This document shows, piece by piece, positions 37,520 through 50,400 of a stretch of DNA of 64,000 nt. The notes beneath the pieces were generated by a model. The model saw nothing but the letters and a program-made list of their open reading frames with translations. It was not told where the DNA came from and did not search any database. The DNA is from Laccaria trichodermophora (taxonomy: Eukaryota; Basidiomycota; Agaricomycetes; Agaricales; Hydnangiaceae): contig JACTVC010000020.1 of assembly GCA_018417955.1 (NCBI GenBank), positions 868,001 to 932,000 of the forward strand, in the 5' to 3' direction. A program made the position numbers and the translations under genes. Every line of letters begins with the position of its first letter. Positions within the stretch are counted from its first letter, which is position 1.

Positions 37520-38560
37520 TAAATAGATCAAAAAAGATCAATAGAAAAAAAAATAACCAAGAATCATGTACATGAATCTTGACTTTCTGGGGACAACTAC
37601 CAGGTTTTTGGCTTGCCTTCTTCACAACTCCCTTCTTTTCAATCTGCTGATCAACTCCCATAGCTTCTCTTCTGTTTTCCTCACTCTCATCACTCTCATC
37701 TTCATCCTGATCTTCTTCAGCTGCAGATTCTTCTGACTCTGGAGCTTCAGCATTGCATCCACCAAGACATTGATACTCAACATGGAAGATAGGTCAAGAT
37801 TCATCCTTATATTTTGAAGGAGCTTTGTGATTTTCAGTGGTCCAATTGAGAATAAACAGACGAGCACATATATCTTTAGGCCAATCACAAGGATGACCAA
37901 AAAATTGCATGGAAACAAGTCCACTGGAGATTTTATACTCTTGAGGCGAGTAGTCATTCTCCTAAAAATCAAAAAAACAATTAGTATCAGGATTCAAATT
38001 TTTGAGAACAAAAGATATCACCCAATCCTGGAAAAGCTTGTATAAAACAGCTGTTCCTGTTTTCCCTAGACATTTCCACCCATCTCTCTCTCTTTGTTTG
38101 ATCATATTCAGAGGTCTCATCTCTGAAGAATCAGCAGTTCCATGGCGTGGCTGTCAAACTGATTCTGCTACAACTGGAATCTGCCAAATCGATGTCTGCA
38201 TAATGAATTGAACCATCTGAGCAGTCTGGGGAGTGTATTGATTGGCAGTATCCTTCTTTCCAGCCTTATTAGGTGGTGTAACAGGCTGAAGAAACTGAGA
38301 CATTGCAATGTTGTCCTGGTCATTGGGAATAGGGTCAGTTCTAGCCTTCTGATCTGTTTTCAATGGATGACCAGGTTTTTTGCAAGTGGGCTATATACAG
38401 ATCTCACTTCAGAGTCTAGCATCAAAGAAATATAAATACTGGACCTTAACAGGAGGCTTTAGTTTCTTAGCCTTGAACCACAAGCCAGAATCACTATTCT
38501 GATCATCAATGTCCATGTTGTCATCTGAGTCAAGGATCTGCTGGTGCTTGTGCTAAAATA
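37520..38560 (-). pseudogene. unidentified multi-exon coding relic inside the 13.7-kb element
   Basis: Minus-strand pieces read as protein: HKHQQILDSDDNMDIDD then SGLWFKAKKLKPPVKVQY (about 38,560-38,420), DPIPNDQDNIAMSQFLQPV (about 38,330), and SMQFFGHPCDWPKDICARLF followed by an acidic, Lys-rich C-terminus (about 37,960-37,560). The order and spacing suggest three or more exons of one gene. I do not recognise the family. It is present only in the left arm; the right arm lacks it. Confidence 0.4.
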
Positions 38561-38689
38561 CACATGTTAGATTTTCCAATGAAGATTTGCATGTACTTTC
38601 TACCTTCTTAAAGCTCTTAGCATGATTTTTGACCTTGGAAGGACTTGCACCTTCAGAGTTTGATGTTGAGTGCTATTTATCACACATCA

Positions 38690-41475
38690 CACTGCAAACA
38701 TTCCAACATACTGACGTGAGAATATTTTGATGGTACATAAATTTTTACCAAAATACCATCCACCAGGTATGTGATTGGTATGAAGATATATATTTTATTA
38801 CCCATGCTGAAGTATCTGATTAGTATTTTGATTATATTCAAATGTTTTTCCTCAATACTGGCTCACATACTAGAATAATACTTCTATCACAGTATCTTAA
38901 CTTTGAACAAAATATCTTCAGCATACTGATTGGCCAATATTTTAAGAGCATGATTCTTCAGGATAAGATACTTTCAAATTATTATATATAATATTCAAAA
39001 GATACTTATATGATACTAGAGAGTAGATATAAAGAGAATATCTTGAAAGTATGAAAATACATGGCATTTTTATATTGAATACTAACACAATATTAAGCAG
39101 ATACTCATTAAAGATGACCAACATACTGAGATGCCAGTATTGTGCTAGTATCAAGAAGAAACAAACAATACTGCCTGACAGGTATTTTGTTGGTATGGAA
39201 AAAGTATGAGAGTAAAATATCTATATACTCTTGAAATATTGCAGGCAGAGTATCCAAATAGTATGCTACAATATTTTATCATACTGTTTGAAAGCTACAT
39301 TTCATACTTTTATAATAAAAGCATAATACTGGTGTATGGAAATTCAAAAAGTATGTGAAGGGTATGATATTGAACAGAATTTTGAAATCAACAATTCCAA
39401 TGTGAGGATTCAATACTAGATGAGAAGTAATGAAGATATATCATAATATTGCACAATATAATATCATATCAGTATCAGAAGGGTATACAAATTTCAACTT
39501 AGTAATTTTGAGGTGGGGATTGGATACTATTTAAATACTTGAAGAGGAGTATTGAAAGTATATCATAATACTACACTATATAATATAAGAATGGTATCAG
39601 ATAGGTATAGTAATACAAAATAAATAGTATTGATGTGAGGATTAAATAGTAGTTAAATACTAGAAGAGGAGTATTGGAAGTATATTATGATAGTATATAA
39701 TATGATATGATAATGGTATAAAATGGGTATACTAACTCCAATGATAAGAAGAATTGTACTTATATTATAGTATAGTGTGGATATAGAGATTGGTATGAGA
39801 GTAATAGAATAGTATGATTAAAGTATGATAATAATACCTTGCTTGTATGAACAATGAGAGAGTATCAAAATGTTTTTATGATAGAAGTTAGCATCATACT
39901 AGAGAAAGTATTGAGTATATATTGTATACATGTATCCTTGTATCCATATATGATATCCTTGTATTCATGTATTCATGTGTCCATGTATACTATTCATATA
40001 TTCACGTATGCACATATTCTTGTATTCTTTTATTCAGGTATCTATATATACATGTATCCTTGTATTCATGTATCAACATATACAGGTATTTTTGTATTCA
40101 GGTATCCACATCTACCTGTATCCTTGTATTGATGTATCCATATATACACATGTTCTGTATTCCTGTATTTACATATACACATACTCTTGTATCCTTGTAT
40201 TCATGTATCCATGTATATACATACACTTGTATTCTTGTATCTACATATGCACATATTCTTGTATTCATGTATCCATGTATATGTGTATCTTTGTATTCAT
40301 ATATCCATGTATACAGTATTCTTGTATACATATCTCCTCATTGAGGGCTGATTTTGAAGTCATCCTGTCAACTCAGCAGATGAACCATGCAGCAATTGGT
40401 ATTTTGGATGGGGCACACTGGAGAGCATTTAGCACATAATTTTATTGATGTATTCATGTATCCACATATACACATATTCTTGAATTCTTGTATCCTTGTA
40501 TTCAGGTATCTGCATATATGTGTATCCTTGTATCCATGTATACATATATACTTGTATCCTTGTATTCACATATACACATATGCTTGTATTCATGTATCCA
40601 TGTATATATGTACTGTGCCATTTTGATCAATTCGGCAGGCCATGTTATGTGTTACATGCCTGCCGAAATTTTGATTTCAGCAGGTGGGGGAGATGACCAT
40701 TACATAGATTTTTTTTCAGCAGCTAGAGGAGAATTTTATATGTAATCTGATACAAATCACAGGGTTTACAATTTTTTTCTTTCAAAGCACTACACAATTA
40801 GTAGAGACTAGATATTTTTTTTACGATTTTTTTGGTGATTTTCAAAGCTTTTTTTACATTTTTTTAATGCATTCAGCACTTGGCTCAAACAATTGTTACC
40901 TCCATTACATTTCGGTAATTTTGGAGGTGCCATTACGCATTACTTCTGAATTGATGGAAATGGCACAGTATCCTTGTATCCATGCATACATGTATCCTTG
41001 TATCTGTATAAAGTATATGTGTATTCTGGTATTCAATTATCCAGGTATATGCATATTCTTGTATACACATATTCTTGTATACATGTATTCTTGTATTCAT
41101 GTATCCACATATACATGTATCCTTGTATTCACTATACATATACACATATTCTTGCATTCATGTATCCATGTATACATGTATCTTTGTATTTATATATCCA
41201 TGTATACATAATTCTTGTATACATATATCCTCATTGAGGGCTGATTTTTGAAGTCATCCTGTCAACTCAGCAGATGAGCCATGCAGCAATTGGTATTTCA
41301 GATGGGGCACACTAGAGAACATTTAGCACATACTTTTGCAACATTGAATCCACAGGAAATTACAATATCACATTGTTTGCACTGCTTTCTGCCATTCATC
41401 TTGAAGGCTTCAAGCACTCTTGGCAATATTTCACTACCAAAATTTTGGATAACATCTAATTGAGCAGTGTGCATG
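38690..41475. repeat. left inverted arm of the 13.7-kb element
   Basis: Runs inverted against 47,410-49,760. Sampled stretches are nearly identical: a 70-codon frame at 39154-38942 matches 49239-49451 at all but one residue. The outer part (38,690-39,900) is AT-rich with many AGTAT/GATACT motifs, the inner part is TGTATN minisatellite, and the innermost about 240 bp are unique sequence. Confidence 0.8.
39900..41230. repeat. TGTATN minisatellite
   Basis: Built from six-base steps TGTATC, TGTATA, TGTATT with CATGTATCCATGTATACA-like higher-order units. Because stop codons are excluded in most phases it opens overlapping frames of Tyr/Ile/Cys/Val-rich nonsense protein on both strands. A non-repetitive island (40,330-40,440 and 40,620-40,970) interrupts it. 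Similar arrays lie at 41,480-42,270 and, inverted, at 47,260-48,480. Confidence 0.85.
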
Positions 41476-42659
41476 GCTCATCTACATGGATATATGAATA
41501 CAAGAATATGCATATATGTGGATACAAGAATATGGGTATACATGGATACATGAATACAAGGATAGGTGTATACATGGCTACATAAATACAAGAATACATG
41601 TATATGTGGATACATGAATACAAGCATATATCTGTTTTACTTTATTTTTGGATACCTACAATATTGTGCCAGAAGTGCCATGACTGCAGTTGCATGCCAT
41701 GGTTGAATCCAAGTTGATAATTTCAAGCAGAAGTCCAACTTCTTCCCAGCAAACACTGCTCACATGGCTCAGCATAAAGAGGATATGTGGATACATGTAT
41801 ATATATAGGTATTCTTGTATTATGTATACATGTATTCTTGCATCCATGAATATGTGTATCCACATATATGTGTATTCTTGCATCCATGGATACATGTATC
41901 CTTGTATTCATGTATCCACATATATGTGTATTCTTGTATCTATGAATATGTGTATCCACGTATATGTATATTTCTGCATCCATGAATACATCTATTCTTC
42001 TATCCATGTATCCCATGTATCCATGTATTCTTGACTTCATGTATCCACATATATGCATATCCTTGCATTCATGTATCCATTTATATGCATATTCTTGTAT
42101 CCAGGTATCCATGTATGTGGGTATCCTTGTATACACATAGCTATGTATTCATGTATCCATGTATATGCATATTCTTGGCATATGTGTACATCACATATCT
42201 GTGGATACATGAATACACATGTATACAGGGATACCACATATATGATAATGAGCTCAAGTGGAGAATCCTGAATTCGAACAAGATCTGCTTCCACAAAAAA
42301 AATTGATTATGCTTGTGTAGATCTGTACCATTTGGAAAGCTGGCTGATTATATTTTCAAACCCTGCCCATCAAACATTTAGAAGATAATCTAGGTTTCTA
42401 GACTCTATGGGAGTACTGTAGCTGCCTATCACACTCTTTGTGGCACAGAACCATGACACATGATGACAATCATCACCATGACCTTCATTACCTTGCAGGG
42501 CTGCATGGCAGTGTCAACTGACACTCACACTGCACCTACAAGGTTCATTGGTCTGCTTTATGAGGGTATCTATGAACAGGTCCATGTACCCCCAGGTTTT
42601 TCCAAACCTATACTCATACCCATCAAAACACATACTCCTGGGTGTGGGTACAGGTTTAC

Positions 42660-43271
42660 TGTACTAATCCAATCAATTCGTCGCACCCTGTGGGAACCTC
42701 TTCAGGGATTGCGTATGATGACGTGGTCCGTGTATCTATCAACGAAGCGATCCTGGTGAGCTGTGGTGTATGGATAGGTTTGCGTTATGATGTGAGACCC
42801 TTGTCCGAGTATCTAGGAGTTAATCAAGGTCAATCTCTTTACGCGAGTTGCTACTTGCTCTGGAATGCCACAAGCGTAGACGAACTCTCCCTTCTCGGAA
42901 AGCCGCAGAAAGGTGTTAGGAGATTTCCCTCGGGAAAGACGTGTAAACACAATCAGAGCGCAAGGAGAGACACGAGCTCTCCACAGTACAGTATCAACAA
43001 TTCTACTGACTTTACTTCTAAAACCCCTTGTATACTCCTGATTGAGTCGTGAGGATGATGCTCAAGTGCACGAGTTAGAACAGAGATGATAGTAAAGTTA
43101 GATGATTTGTTTACATGTGTGACAAAGTGATATGTACTCGAACGTGACTACTGTGATTGCGTGACGACTTGATTCCCTGATGTGGCTTGTGGATAAGCAG
43201 CGTTGGATAGGAAATATCGTAAAGAGGGGAATGAGAGAAGCCGTAGGCTTAGGTATTCGTGCCCTGTTACA
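42660..43271 (-). repeat. gypsy 3' LTR
   Basis: Begins TGTAACAGGGC and ends AGTACA in element orientation; it lies directly after the purine tract. No second copy exists in the window to confirm its length. The sharp CpG boundary at 42,660 supports the outer edge. Confidence 0.65.
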
Positions 43272-45843
43272 GAGCCCCCCTATTTCCGATCCGACGAGGC
43301 CGGTACTCCTCCGGTAACTCGATGTCGATTATGTGCCGCTTGTGCCAATCCAACGAAAAACCGTCGATCAGTTTGGCGTGCAACTTGTTCAACGTTGCTG
43401 GAACTAGCTGGTTGAGGCGATCTTTCGAACCCCGGTGACTGCGATTCAGATGACGGAAATAATCATTCCACATTCCTGGAGTCCTGAATTTTGCTGAACC
43501 CTGTAAGATTTCCCTTGTAAGGTTGACGAACATATTCTCCATGCGGTCATCCCACTCTCTGGTCCAGAAGAAACAACTGTTGTCCAGGATGTCCTGCGAA
43601 GGATACAAGGAGCGGTCCCTATCGATGTCACTGCGGATGCATCCAAAGAAGACGTCAATCTCTTGAGGACTCATTTCGTCTGTGTAGAGAAACATAGGAT
43701 TATCGTCGTCCAAGTCGATATAGCCGCGTCTGTGCAGATAAACATCCGGAGATGGTCCTTCCATGAATTGAGCAACTAGCTCCGGGCCACCCCATTTGCG
43801 GCCAAGCTAAGCTTCTGGGCCACCCAGTCCCACTAAAATCCTCGCGTGAGGCCTTCGGATAATGTCGTTAACACGGCTCATGTAATAGGCCTTCAGAGCC
43901 CCCAGAGCAGTGTACGCAAATGGCAGTTCCATCATGCAAGTAGGTTTCCCCACGACACGGTCTGTGTCAGAAACTTCTTCGGGTTTGAACCTGCCAAAGT
44001 CTTCAACCTTGACGCCAATGCTAAAAGGAATGCTGTGAGTGATAGCTTTGAGAAGTACTTCAGCCATCGTGGAAACGTCGTGAGAACAAGCTGCCCAGTA
44101 GCGCAGACGAGCCTGAGCTCTCTTATCGGGCACCAGTAGGAATCCGACGTTGAGATAGTCGATGTTCCACTCCAGCTGTTTCTTGCTAACCCACGCAGTG
44201 GTCGCCGTTGCGTACTGGCTGCCCAGACTGTGCAGATCGTCGATGTATGCCGCGCGACCGTTGGGTAATTGGTCTCTAGACGCAGCCCGCCCGCAGTCGG
44301 GGGATGCAGAGCGTGTACGAAGATCTCATTCACCTGAACTATGTGAGCGTCTGGCTGCAGAGGAAGCCCTAGAATCTGGTAGACTAGAAGGGGAAACCAT
44401 GGAACGTATCCATGTCGAAGCGATGTTGAGTGGAGAAGCTGGAGTTGGCACTAAGAGCGGTGGGTGGGAAGCTGGGACCCAATGAGGACGAGGCAGAAGA
44501 CGTGTCCCATCAGTTGCGTCCGTCTCAACGGAGCTCAAGTCGTTGTCTTCGTAGACATCTCCCAGTCGACTAACTAAGGTAATCCTACCGCACTCGTCAA
44601 AACGCACTTTGCCTGTAGGAGCGTGGACAGCTTTGAACAACTCGCGGATTTCGCGATCCCCTCGACATGCTTCCGTAGTAGATCCTGGGCCCCAGCAACC
44701 CGCATGCTGACCTCCACCTGTATCCATGCGTCGTGGCTTCCAACACCAGATGGTGACGTAGCTGTCCGCGTCATCCGTCTCAATGCAGAAGTGATACCTT
44801 CCCGTGTAATCTTCGATCAGGGAATCATCGATTATGAGTCTTGCAGACCATCCTTCGAAGTCGCAAATGTACACCGTAGCGTTGGAAGGGATGTCGGAGA
44901 AGGAAGGGGAAGAGGTGTGATCTGGTGATTGTCGTAGCTGAAAGAATTCGTCGTATTGCTTGATGGCGTCGATGTTGTCTTGAAAACCCATCATGTCCCC
45001 CTCCGAGACCTCAGACCTGTCCAGAGTGTCGCATGTGTCGTGGTAAGCTTGCAGTATAGTTGGGGATAGCCGTGCGAAGCAGGGGTAGTCGTCGTTATCC
45101 TCCTGCCAGAAATAATAGACAGGAACGTTCTCCGCAAGGAGATGTCCTATGTTCAGAACATGCCAGTGCCTCGGCAGGTCAACGAAAACTCCTCTTTTCT
45201 TGAGATCCCGTAGCTTGAAACTGCCAATGTAATCCACCATCCATCCTTGGAGAACGTCGTCCCATCCGGACACTGAAGACGACCACCAGTTGATAAACCC
45301 CAGGTATTCCAAGACCCGTCCTCGTGCATCTTCTGCTAACGATCTAGCCCCCTGAGCTGAGTCCCAAGCTGCTGACAGCAGCAGATAGTTGAACTTCGTC
45401 GGGTGAGGCGTGCCGGAAACAAATGGTGGTTGCGATGTGATGGACTCGATGCATAGCCATAACTTCGTCAATGAGTCTTCCGCTTTAGCACGTAGGGTGG
45501 GATCAAAACGAAATTTACCATCGTCGCCCGTCCATGGAACACTGCCCTCTCCAAAATACCAGGGTATGGCGTCGTTCTCCTCTGCAAAATAATCAATGAC
45601 GTTCCACGCGTCCCAATGATACTTGTCTGCGTACCACGTGGGTCGTTTGGTCCAAGTCCAGGCATCCGGTCGAGTGGCTAAATCAGGGGGAAGGAATGCG
45701 CGATCCGTTAAGGCTTCCTCAAATACGGTTGTTGAGGGAATTCTGCCTGCTGAAGCGTTCAAAGCGATCCATTGCCCCGCTACCATCTCTGCGCAGCCTG
45801 AGATTGGGACTTTGCCATCCCCGTCGGTGTATAAGCATTCCAT
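43267..45843 (-). pseudogene. gypsy-associated accessory ORF (about 860 codons), two in-frame stops
   Basis: It starts 180 bases after the pol stop at 46024 and runs to the LTR in one frame. The ATG of MECLYTDGDGKVPISGC is taken; an upstream extension to 45948 encodes a hydrophobic stretch and could be a signal or membrane segment. Recognisable phrases are LPRHWHVLNIGHLLAENVPV, YYFWQED, WGGPELVAQFMEGPS, GYIDLDDDNPMFL and KRHIIDIELPEEYRP, which recur in many Agaricomycete hypothetical proteins. Stops are TGA at 44326-44328 and TAG at 43807-43809; no frameshift is needed. Position between pol and LTR argues that this family is element-encoded. Function unknown. Confidence 0.65.
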
Positions 45844-46023
45844 GGAGGCAGCTGTCTGGGCATGGATCTGAGTCGGTGTCGAGAGTAGAATGTCCAAGAC
45901 TGGGTGTAGAAAGAAAAAGAAAGAAGAAGGAAGAAAAAGGAAAAGCAAACAAAGAAGAAAGCATATGGTGGTCGTCCATCAGATCAGTCCGATCGGGCGA
46001 GATAAGTTATCTCCGAATTATTC

Positions 46024-46854
46024 TTACAACAGCTTCTTGACATCATGGCTTCTCAGCCACTTTGCGACCACTTTGGGCGCGTTTGTCAAGGCTCGTTTGG
46101 GCTCCCAAGTGTCGTAGAGAGGGCTGTACCCTTCCCAATGTACAAGATACTCGAGACCTTTTTTTGTGCGTCTTTCCGCTATAATTTTCTCAACTTCGTA
46201 CTCCTCTTGCTCTGGTTTTTTTGTTCTAGTTTCTGGCAGAGAAGTCCTGTCTCCGAACTCTGCAGGGGAAGGTTCGTACTTCCGTAGATGCTGATAGTTG
46301 AATACTGGTAGGCCCGGGTATAAGTTGCTCATTCGTAAGCGGTAGACATTCGGATTGATACACTGCATAATTTCGAAAGGTCCGATCCATCGTTGGGTAA
46401 GCTTCTTCCCTTCTCCCTTGGATTCAATCCATTCTAGGGCATGAGGGTTAACTAACACCTTATCACCTTTCTTCAGGATGGGGATAGGTTTCCTCCCTTT
46501 GTTAAACGATCTGACCTGCTGGTCCTGAGCTTTCGCTATCGCGTTCTTCGCGCTCTCCCTATGCATCGTGAAATTTTCCAAGAATGTTATTGCTTCTGGA
46601 CCTAGTGCTCGGCTATCGATGTCGTCCGAACGTTTAGTCCCTAAAAAGTCTAACGGAGTTCGAGGATGGAAACCGAGAAGGAGATGGAATGGAGTAGTTC
46701 CAATGGATGAATGCATAGCGCTGTTGTATGCAAACTCCAATAAGTGTAGCCATAACGCCCACTGATCTTTTTTACCAGCAATGAAAGCACGCATCATGGT
46801 GGTCAGGAGTTTATTCACCACTTTGGTCTGACCATCGTGTTGGGGATGATGTGA
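46024..46854 (-). pseudogene. gypsy pol fragment: integrase C-terminus + chromodomain
   Basis: Opens in HHPQHDGQTKVVNKLL (integrase core end), continues through WALWLHLLEFAYNSAMHSSI and PFHLLLGFHPRTPLD, a GPFEIMQCINPNVYRL SH3-like part, and ends in a chromodomain (YEVEKIIAERRTKKGLEYLV then HWEGYSPLYDTWEP). Chromodomain integrases steer insertion to heterochromatin, consistent with its position in a repeat-rich block. Protease, reverse transcriptase and RNase H are absent. Confidence 0.85.
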
Positions 46855-46857
46855 AGA

Positions 46858-47400
46858 CCAGAGGTAGAGCAGTTATGTCTGTAGAGGCTTTGGAAAATGG
46901 CTTGTTTTGTCTAAAATAGACCAAAAATGACCAAAATAGCACAAAATGACCATTTTCTGGAGGCTCTACAAGCATAACCACTCAGTATTTTTAACTGATT
47001 CTTTGATAGGCTCATTCAGGTTGACCAGAGGTATGTTCTTGCTACCTCCCCAGTTAGCGCATATTTTTTTTTTCAGATGCCAAAAATGGCCTCCAGAATA
47101 AAAACCTTCTCAAGGCTCCAGCTTTCACTGAAATTAGTCCATACCAAGGGAAGTATAACACAACTACATAATGTAAAAGAATACACAAATACATTTGAGG
47201 TACAATAGATTCTTAGAAAGAACCAGAAAAATGAACCAACCTTCATTCTTTTTGCACTCAACTGTATGCTTGTATTCATGTATCCACATATACATGTATT
47301 CTTGTATTTATGTAGCCATGTATACACCTATCCTTGTATTCATGTATCCATGTATACTCATATTCTTGTATCCACATATATGCATATTCTTGTATTCATA
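46858..47400. other. interior of the 13.7-kb element, no gene
   Basis: CpG-poor, with CAAAATGACCA-type short repeats near 46,910-46,960 and the start of the TGTATN array. Nothing coding is supported. Confidence 0.4.
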
Positions 47401-47409
47401 TATCCATGT

Positions 47410-49760
47410 ACATGAGCCATGCACAGTGCTCAATTAGAAGTTGTCCAAAATTTTGGTAGTGAAATATTGCCAAGAGTGCTTGAAGCCTTCAAGATGAATG
47501 GCAGAAAGCAGTGCAAACAATGTGATACTGTAATTTCCTGTGGATTCAATGTTGCAAAAGTATGTGCTAAATGCTCTCTAGTGTGCCCCATCTGAAATAC
47601 CAATTGCTGCATGGCTCATCTGCTGAGTTGACAGGATGACTTCAAAAATCAGCCCTCAATGAGGATATATGTATACAAGAATTATGTATACATGGATACA
47701 TAAATGCAAGAATATGTGTATATGTATAGTGAATACAAGAATACATGTATACAAGAATATGTGTATACAAGAATATGCATATACCTGGATAATTGAATAC
47801 CAGAATACGCATATACTTTATACAGATACAAGGATACATGTATGCATGGATACAAGGATACTGTGCCATTTTGATCAATTCAGAAGTAACGCATAATGGC
47901 ACCTCCAAAATCGCCAAAACGTAATGGAAGTAACAGTTGTTTGAGCCAATTGCTGCATGGTTCATCTGCTGAGTTGACAGGATGACTTCAAAATCAGCCC
48001 TCAATGAGGAGATATGTATACAAAAATACTGTATACATGGATATATGAATACAAAGATACACATATACATGGATACATGAATATAAGAATATGTGTATAT
48101 GTAGATACAAGGATACAAGGATACAAGAATATGTGTATATGTGAATACAAGGATACATGTATACATGAATACAAGAATACAAGTGTATGTATATACATGG
48201 ATACACGAATACAAGGATACATGTATATGCAGATACCTGAATACAAGGATACAAGAATATGTGTATATGTATATACATCAATACAAGAATACAGGTAGAT
48301 GTGGATACCTGAATACAAAAATACATGAATACAAGGATACATGTATATATAGATACCTGAATAAAAGAATACAAGAATATGTGCATACATGAATATATGA
48401 ATAGTATACATGGATACATGAATACAAGAATACAAGGATATCATATTGGATACAAGGATACAAGGATACAATATATACTCAATACTTTCTCTAGTATGAT
48501 GCTAACTTCTATCATAAAAATATTTTGATACTCTCTCATTGTTCATACAAGCAAGGTATTATTATCATACTTTAATCATACTATTCTATTACTCTCATAC
48601 CAATCTCTATATCCACACTATACTATCATATAAGTACAATTCTTTTTATCATTGGAGTTAGTACACCCATTTTATACCATTATCATATCATATTATATAC
48701 TATCATGATATACTTCCAATACTCCTCTTCTAGTATTTAACTATTATTTAATCCTCACATTAATACTATTTATTTTGTATTACTATACCTATCTGATACC
48801 ATTCTTATATTATATAGTGTAGTATTATGATATACTTTCAATACTCCTCTTCAAGTATTTAAATAGTATCCAATCCCCACCTCAAAATTACTAAGTTGAA
48901 ATTTGTATACCCTTCTGATACTGATATGATATTATATTGTACAATATTATGATATATCTTCATTACTTCTCATCTAGTATTGAATCCTCACATTGAAATT
49001 GTTGATTTCAAAATTCTGTTCAATATCATACCCTTCACATACTTTTTGAATTTCCATACACCAGCATTATGCTTTTATTATAAAAGTATGAAATGTAGCT
49101 TTCAAACAGTATGATAAAATATTGTAGCATACTATTTGGATATTCTGCCTGCAATATTTCAAGAGTATATAGATATTTTACTCTCATACTTTTTTCATAC
49201 CAACAAAATACCTGTCAGGCAGTATTGTTTGTTTCTTCTTGATACTAGCACAATACTGGCATCTCAGTATGTTGGTCATCTTTAATGAGTATCTGCTTAA
49301 TATTGTGTTAGTATTCAATATAAAAATGCCATGTATTTTCATACTTTCAAGATATTCTCTTTATATCTACTCTCTAGTATCATATAAGTATCTTTTGAAT
49401 ATTATATATAATAATTTGAAAGTATCTTATCCTGAAGAATCATACTCTTAAAATATCAGCCAATCAGTATGTTGAAGATATTTTGTTCAAAGTTAAGATA
49501 CTGTGATAGAAGTATTATTCTAGTATGTGAGCCAGTATTGAGGAAAAACATTTGAATATAATCAAAATACTAATCAGATACTTCAGCATGGGTAATAAAA
49601 TATATATCTTCATACCAATCACATACCTGGTGGATGGTATTTTGGTAAAAATTTATGTACCATCAAAATACTCTCAAAATATTCTCACATCAGTATGTTG
49701 GAATGTTTGCAGTGTCAGTGATATTAGATGGGAAATGAATCAATCTAACAGACTTACCTG
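47410..49760. repeat. right inverted arm of the 13.7-kb element
   Basis: Mirror of 38,690-41,475, including the minisatellite (47,260-48,480) and the AT-rich AGTAT part (48,480-49,750). It lacks the 37.5-38.6 kb coding relic found outside the left arm. Confidence 0.8.
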
Positions 49761-49854
49761 ACATTTCTTGTGACTTTTAGCCATAGTATGGAGAGGAGAT
49801 GGTGGTACAGAGTCAAGATTACAATAGTTGTGGCAGGTGTCCAAATTAGGAAAT

Positions 49855-50400
49855 TGGAAAAACCAGGGTTGGATCAGTACTTTTGTGAGGCAAAAACCTG
49901 GGCTGGATCAGTACTTCTGTAAGGCAGAAAACAGGGTTGGATCAGTACTTCCATAGAACATTTTAGGGGCTGAATCAGTACTTTCATGGGAGATACTACA
50001 GGCTGAATCAGTACCTAATTAAACAAAACAGGGTTGAATCAGGAGTTTAAAAACTATAAAACCCAGGGTTAGATCAGTAGTTAAAAATTCAAAAGAAGGG
50101 TTGTATTAGAACATCATATACCAGGGCTACATCAGTAGTTTAAGAGCTTGTAAAGAGGGGTTGGATAAGTAGTTTAAAACTTCAAAAGCAGGGTTGTGTC
50201 AGTACTTTGAGAGCTTGAAAAGGGGGTTGGATCAGTAGTTTAAAACTTCAAAAGCAGGGTTGTGTCAGTACTTTGAGAGCTTGAAAAGAGGGTTGGATCA
50301 GTACATTACAAACCTGGGTTGGGTTTGTAGTTTCCTCAAGATTGAATCAGTACTTCATATTTAGTTGGATCAGTACTCATAAAAGGGGGGTTGGATCAAA
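49855..50400. repeat. right subterminal array of GGTTGGATCAGTAC units
   Basis: About 17 copies of the unit GGGTTGGATCAGTA, each the reverse complement of the left array unit, spaced 25-45 bases. Variation is mostly G/A and C/T. Confidence 0.75.

Larger units (their letters stand above)
42660..46857 (-). mobile_element. 5'-truncated Ty3/gypsy chromodomain retrotransposon
   Basis: Reads right to left: integrase C-terminus with chromodomain, then an extra ORF, then a purine tract (AAATAGGGGGGC) and an LTR at 42660-43271 (TGTAAC...AGTACA in element orientation, 612 bp). It is broken at about 46,857 just before the integrase HPQxDGQT box, so the 5' LTR, gag and most of pol are missing. CpG density jumps at both edges compared with the surrounding element, so it arrived later. 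Confidence 0.8.

Noticed and set aside
36720..37520. CRISPR-like array
   Set aside because: The units are irregularly spaced and variable, the spacers share sequence, and the setting is a fungal transposon end.
39922..40439. Long overlapping plus-strand frames rich in Tyr, Ile, Cys and Val (also 47,642-48,471 on the minus strand)
   Set aside because: They are translations of TGTATN repeats, open in several frames at once; no domain and no consistent coding signal.
43807..44333. Frameshift in the gypsy accessory ORF
   Set aside because: The same frame resumes after the TGA at 44326 and after the TAG at 43807; the shifted frame has no similarity to the family.
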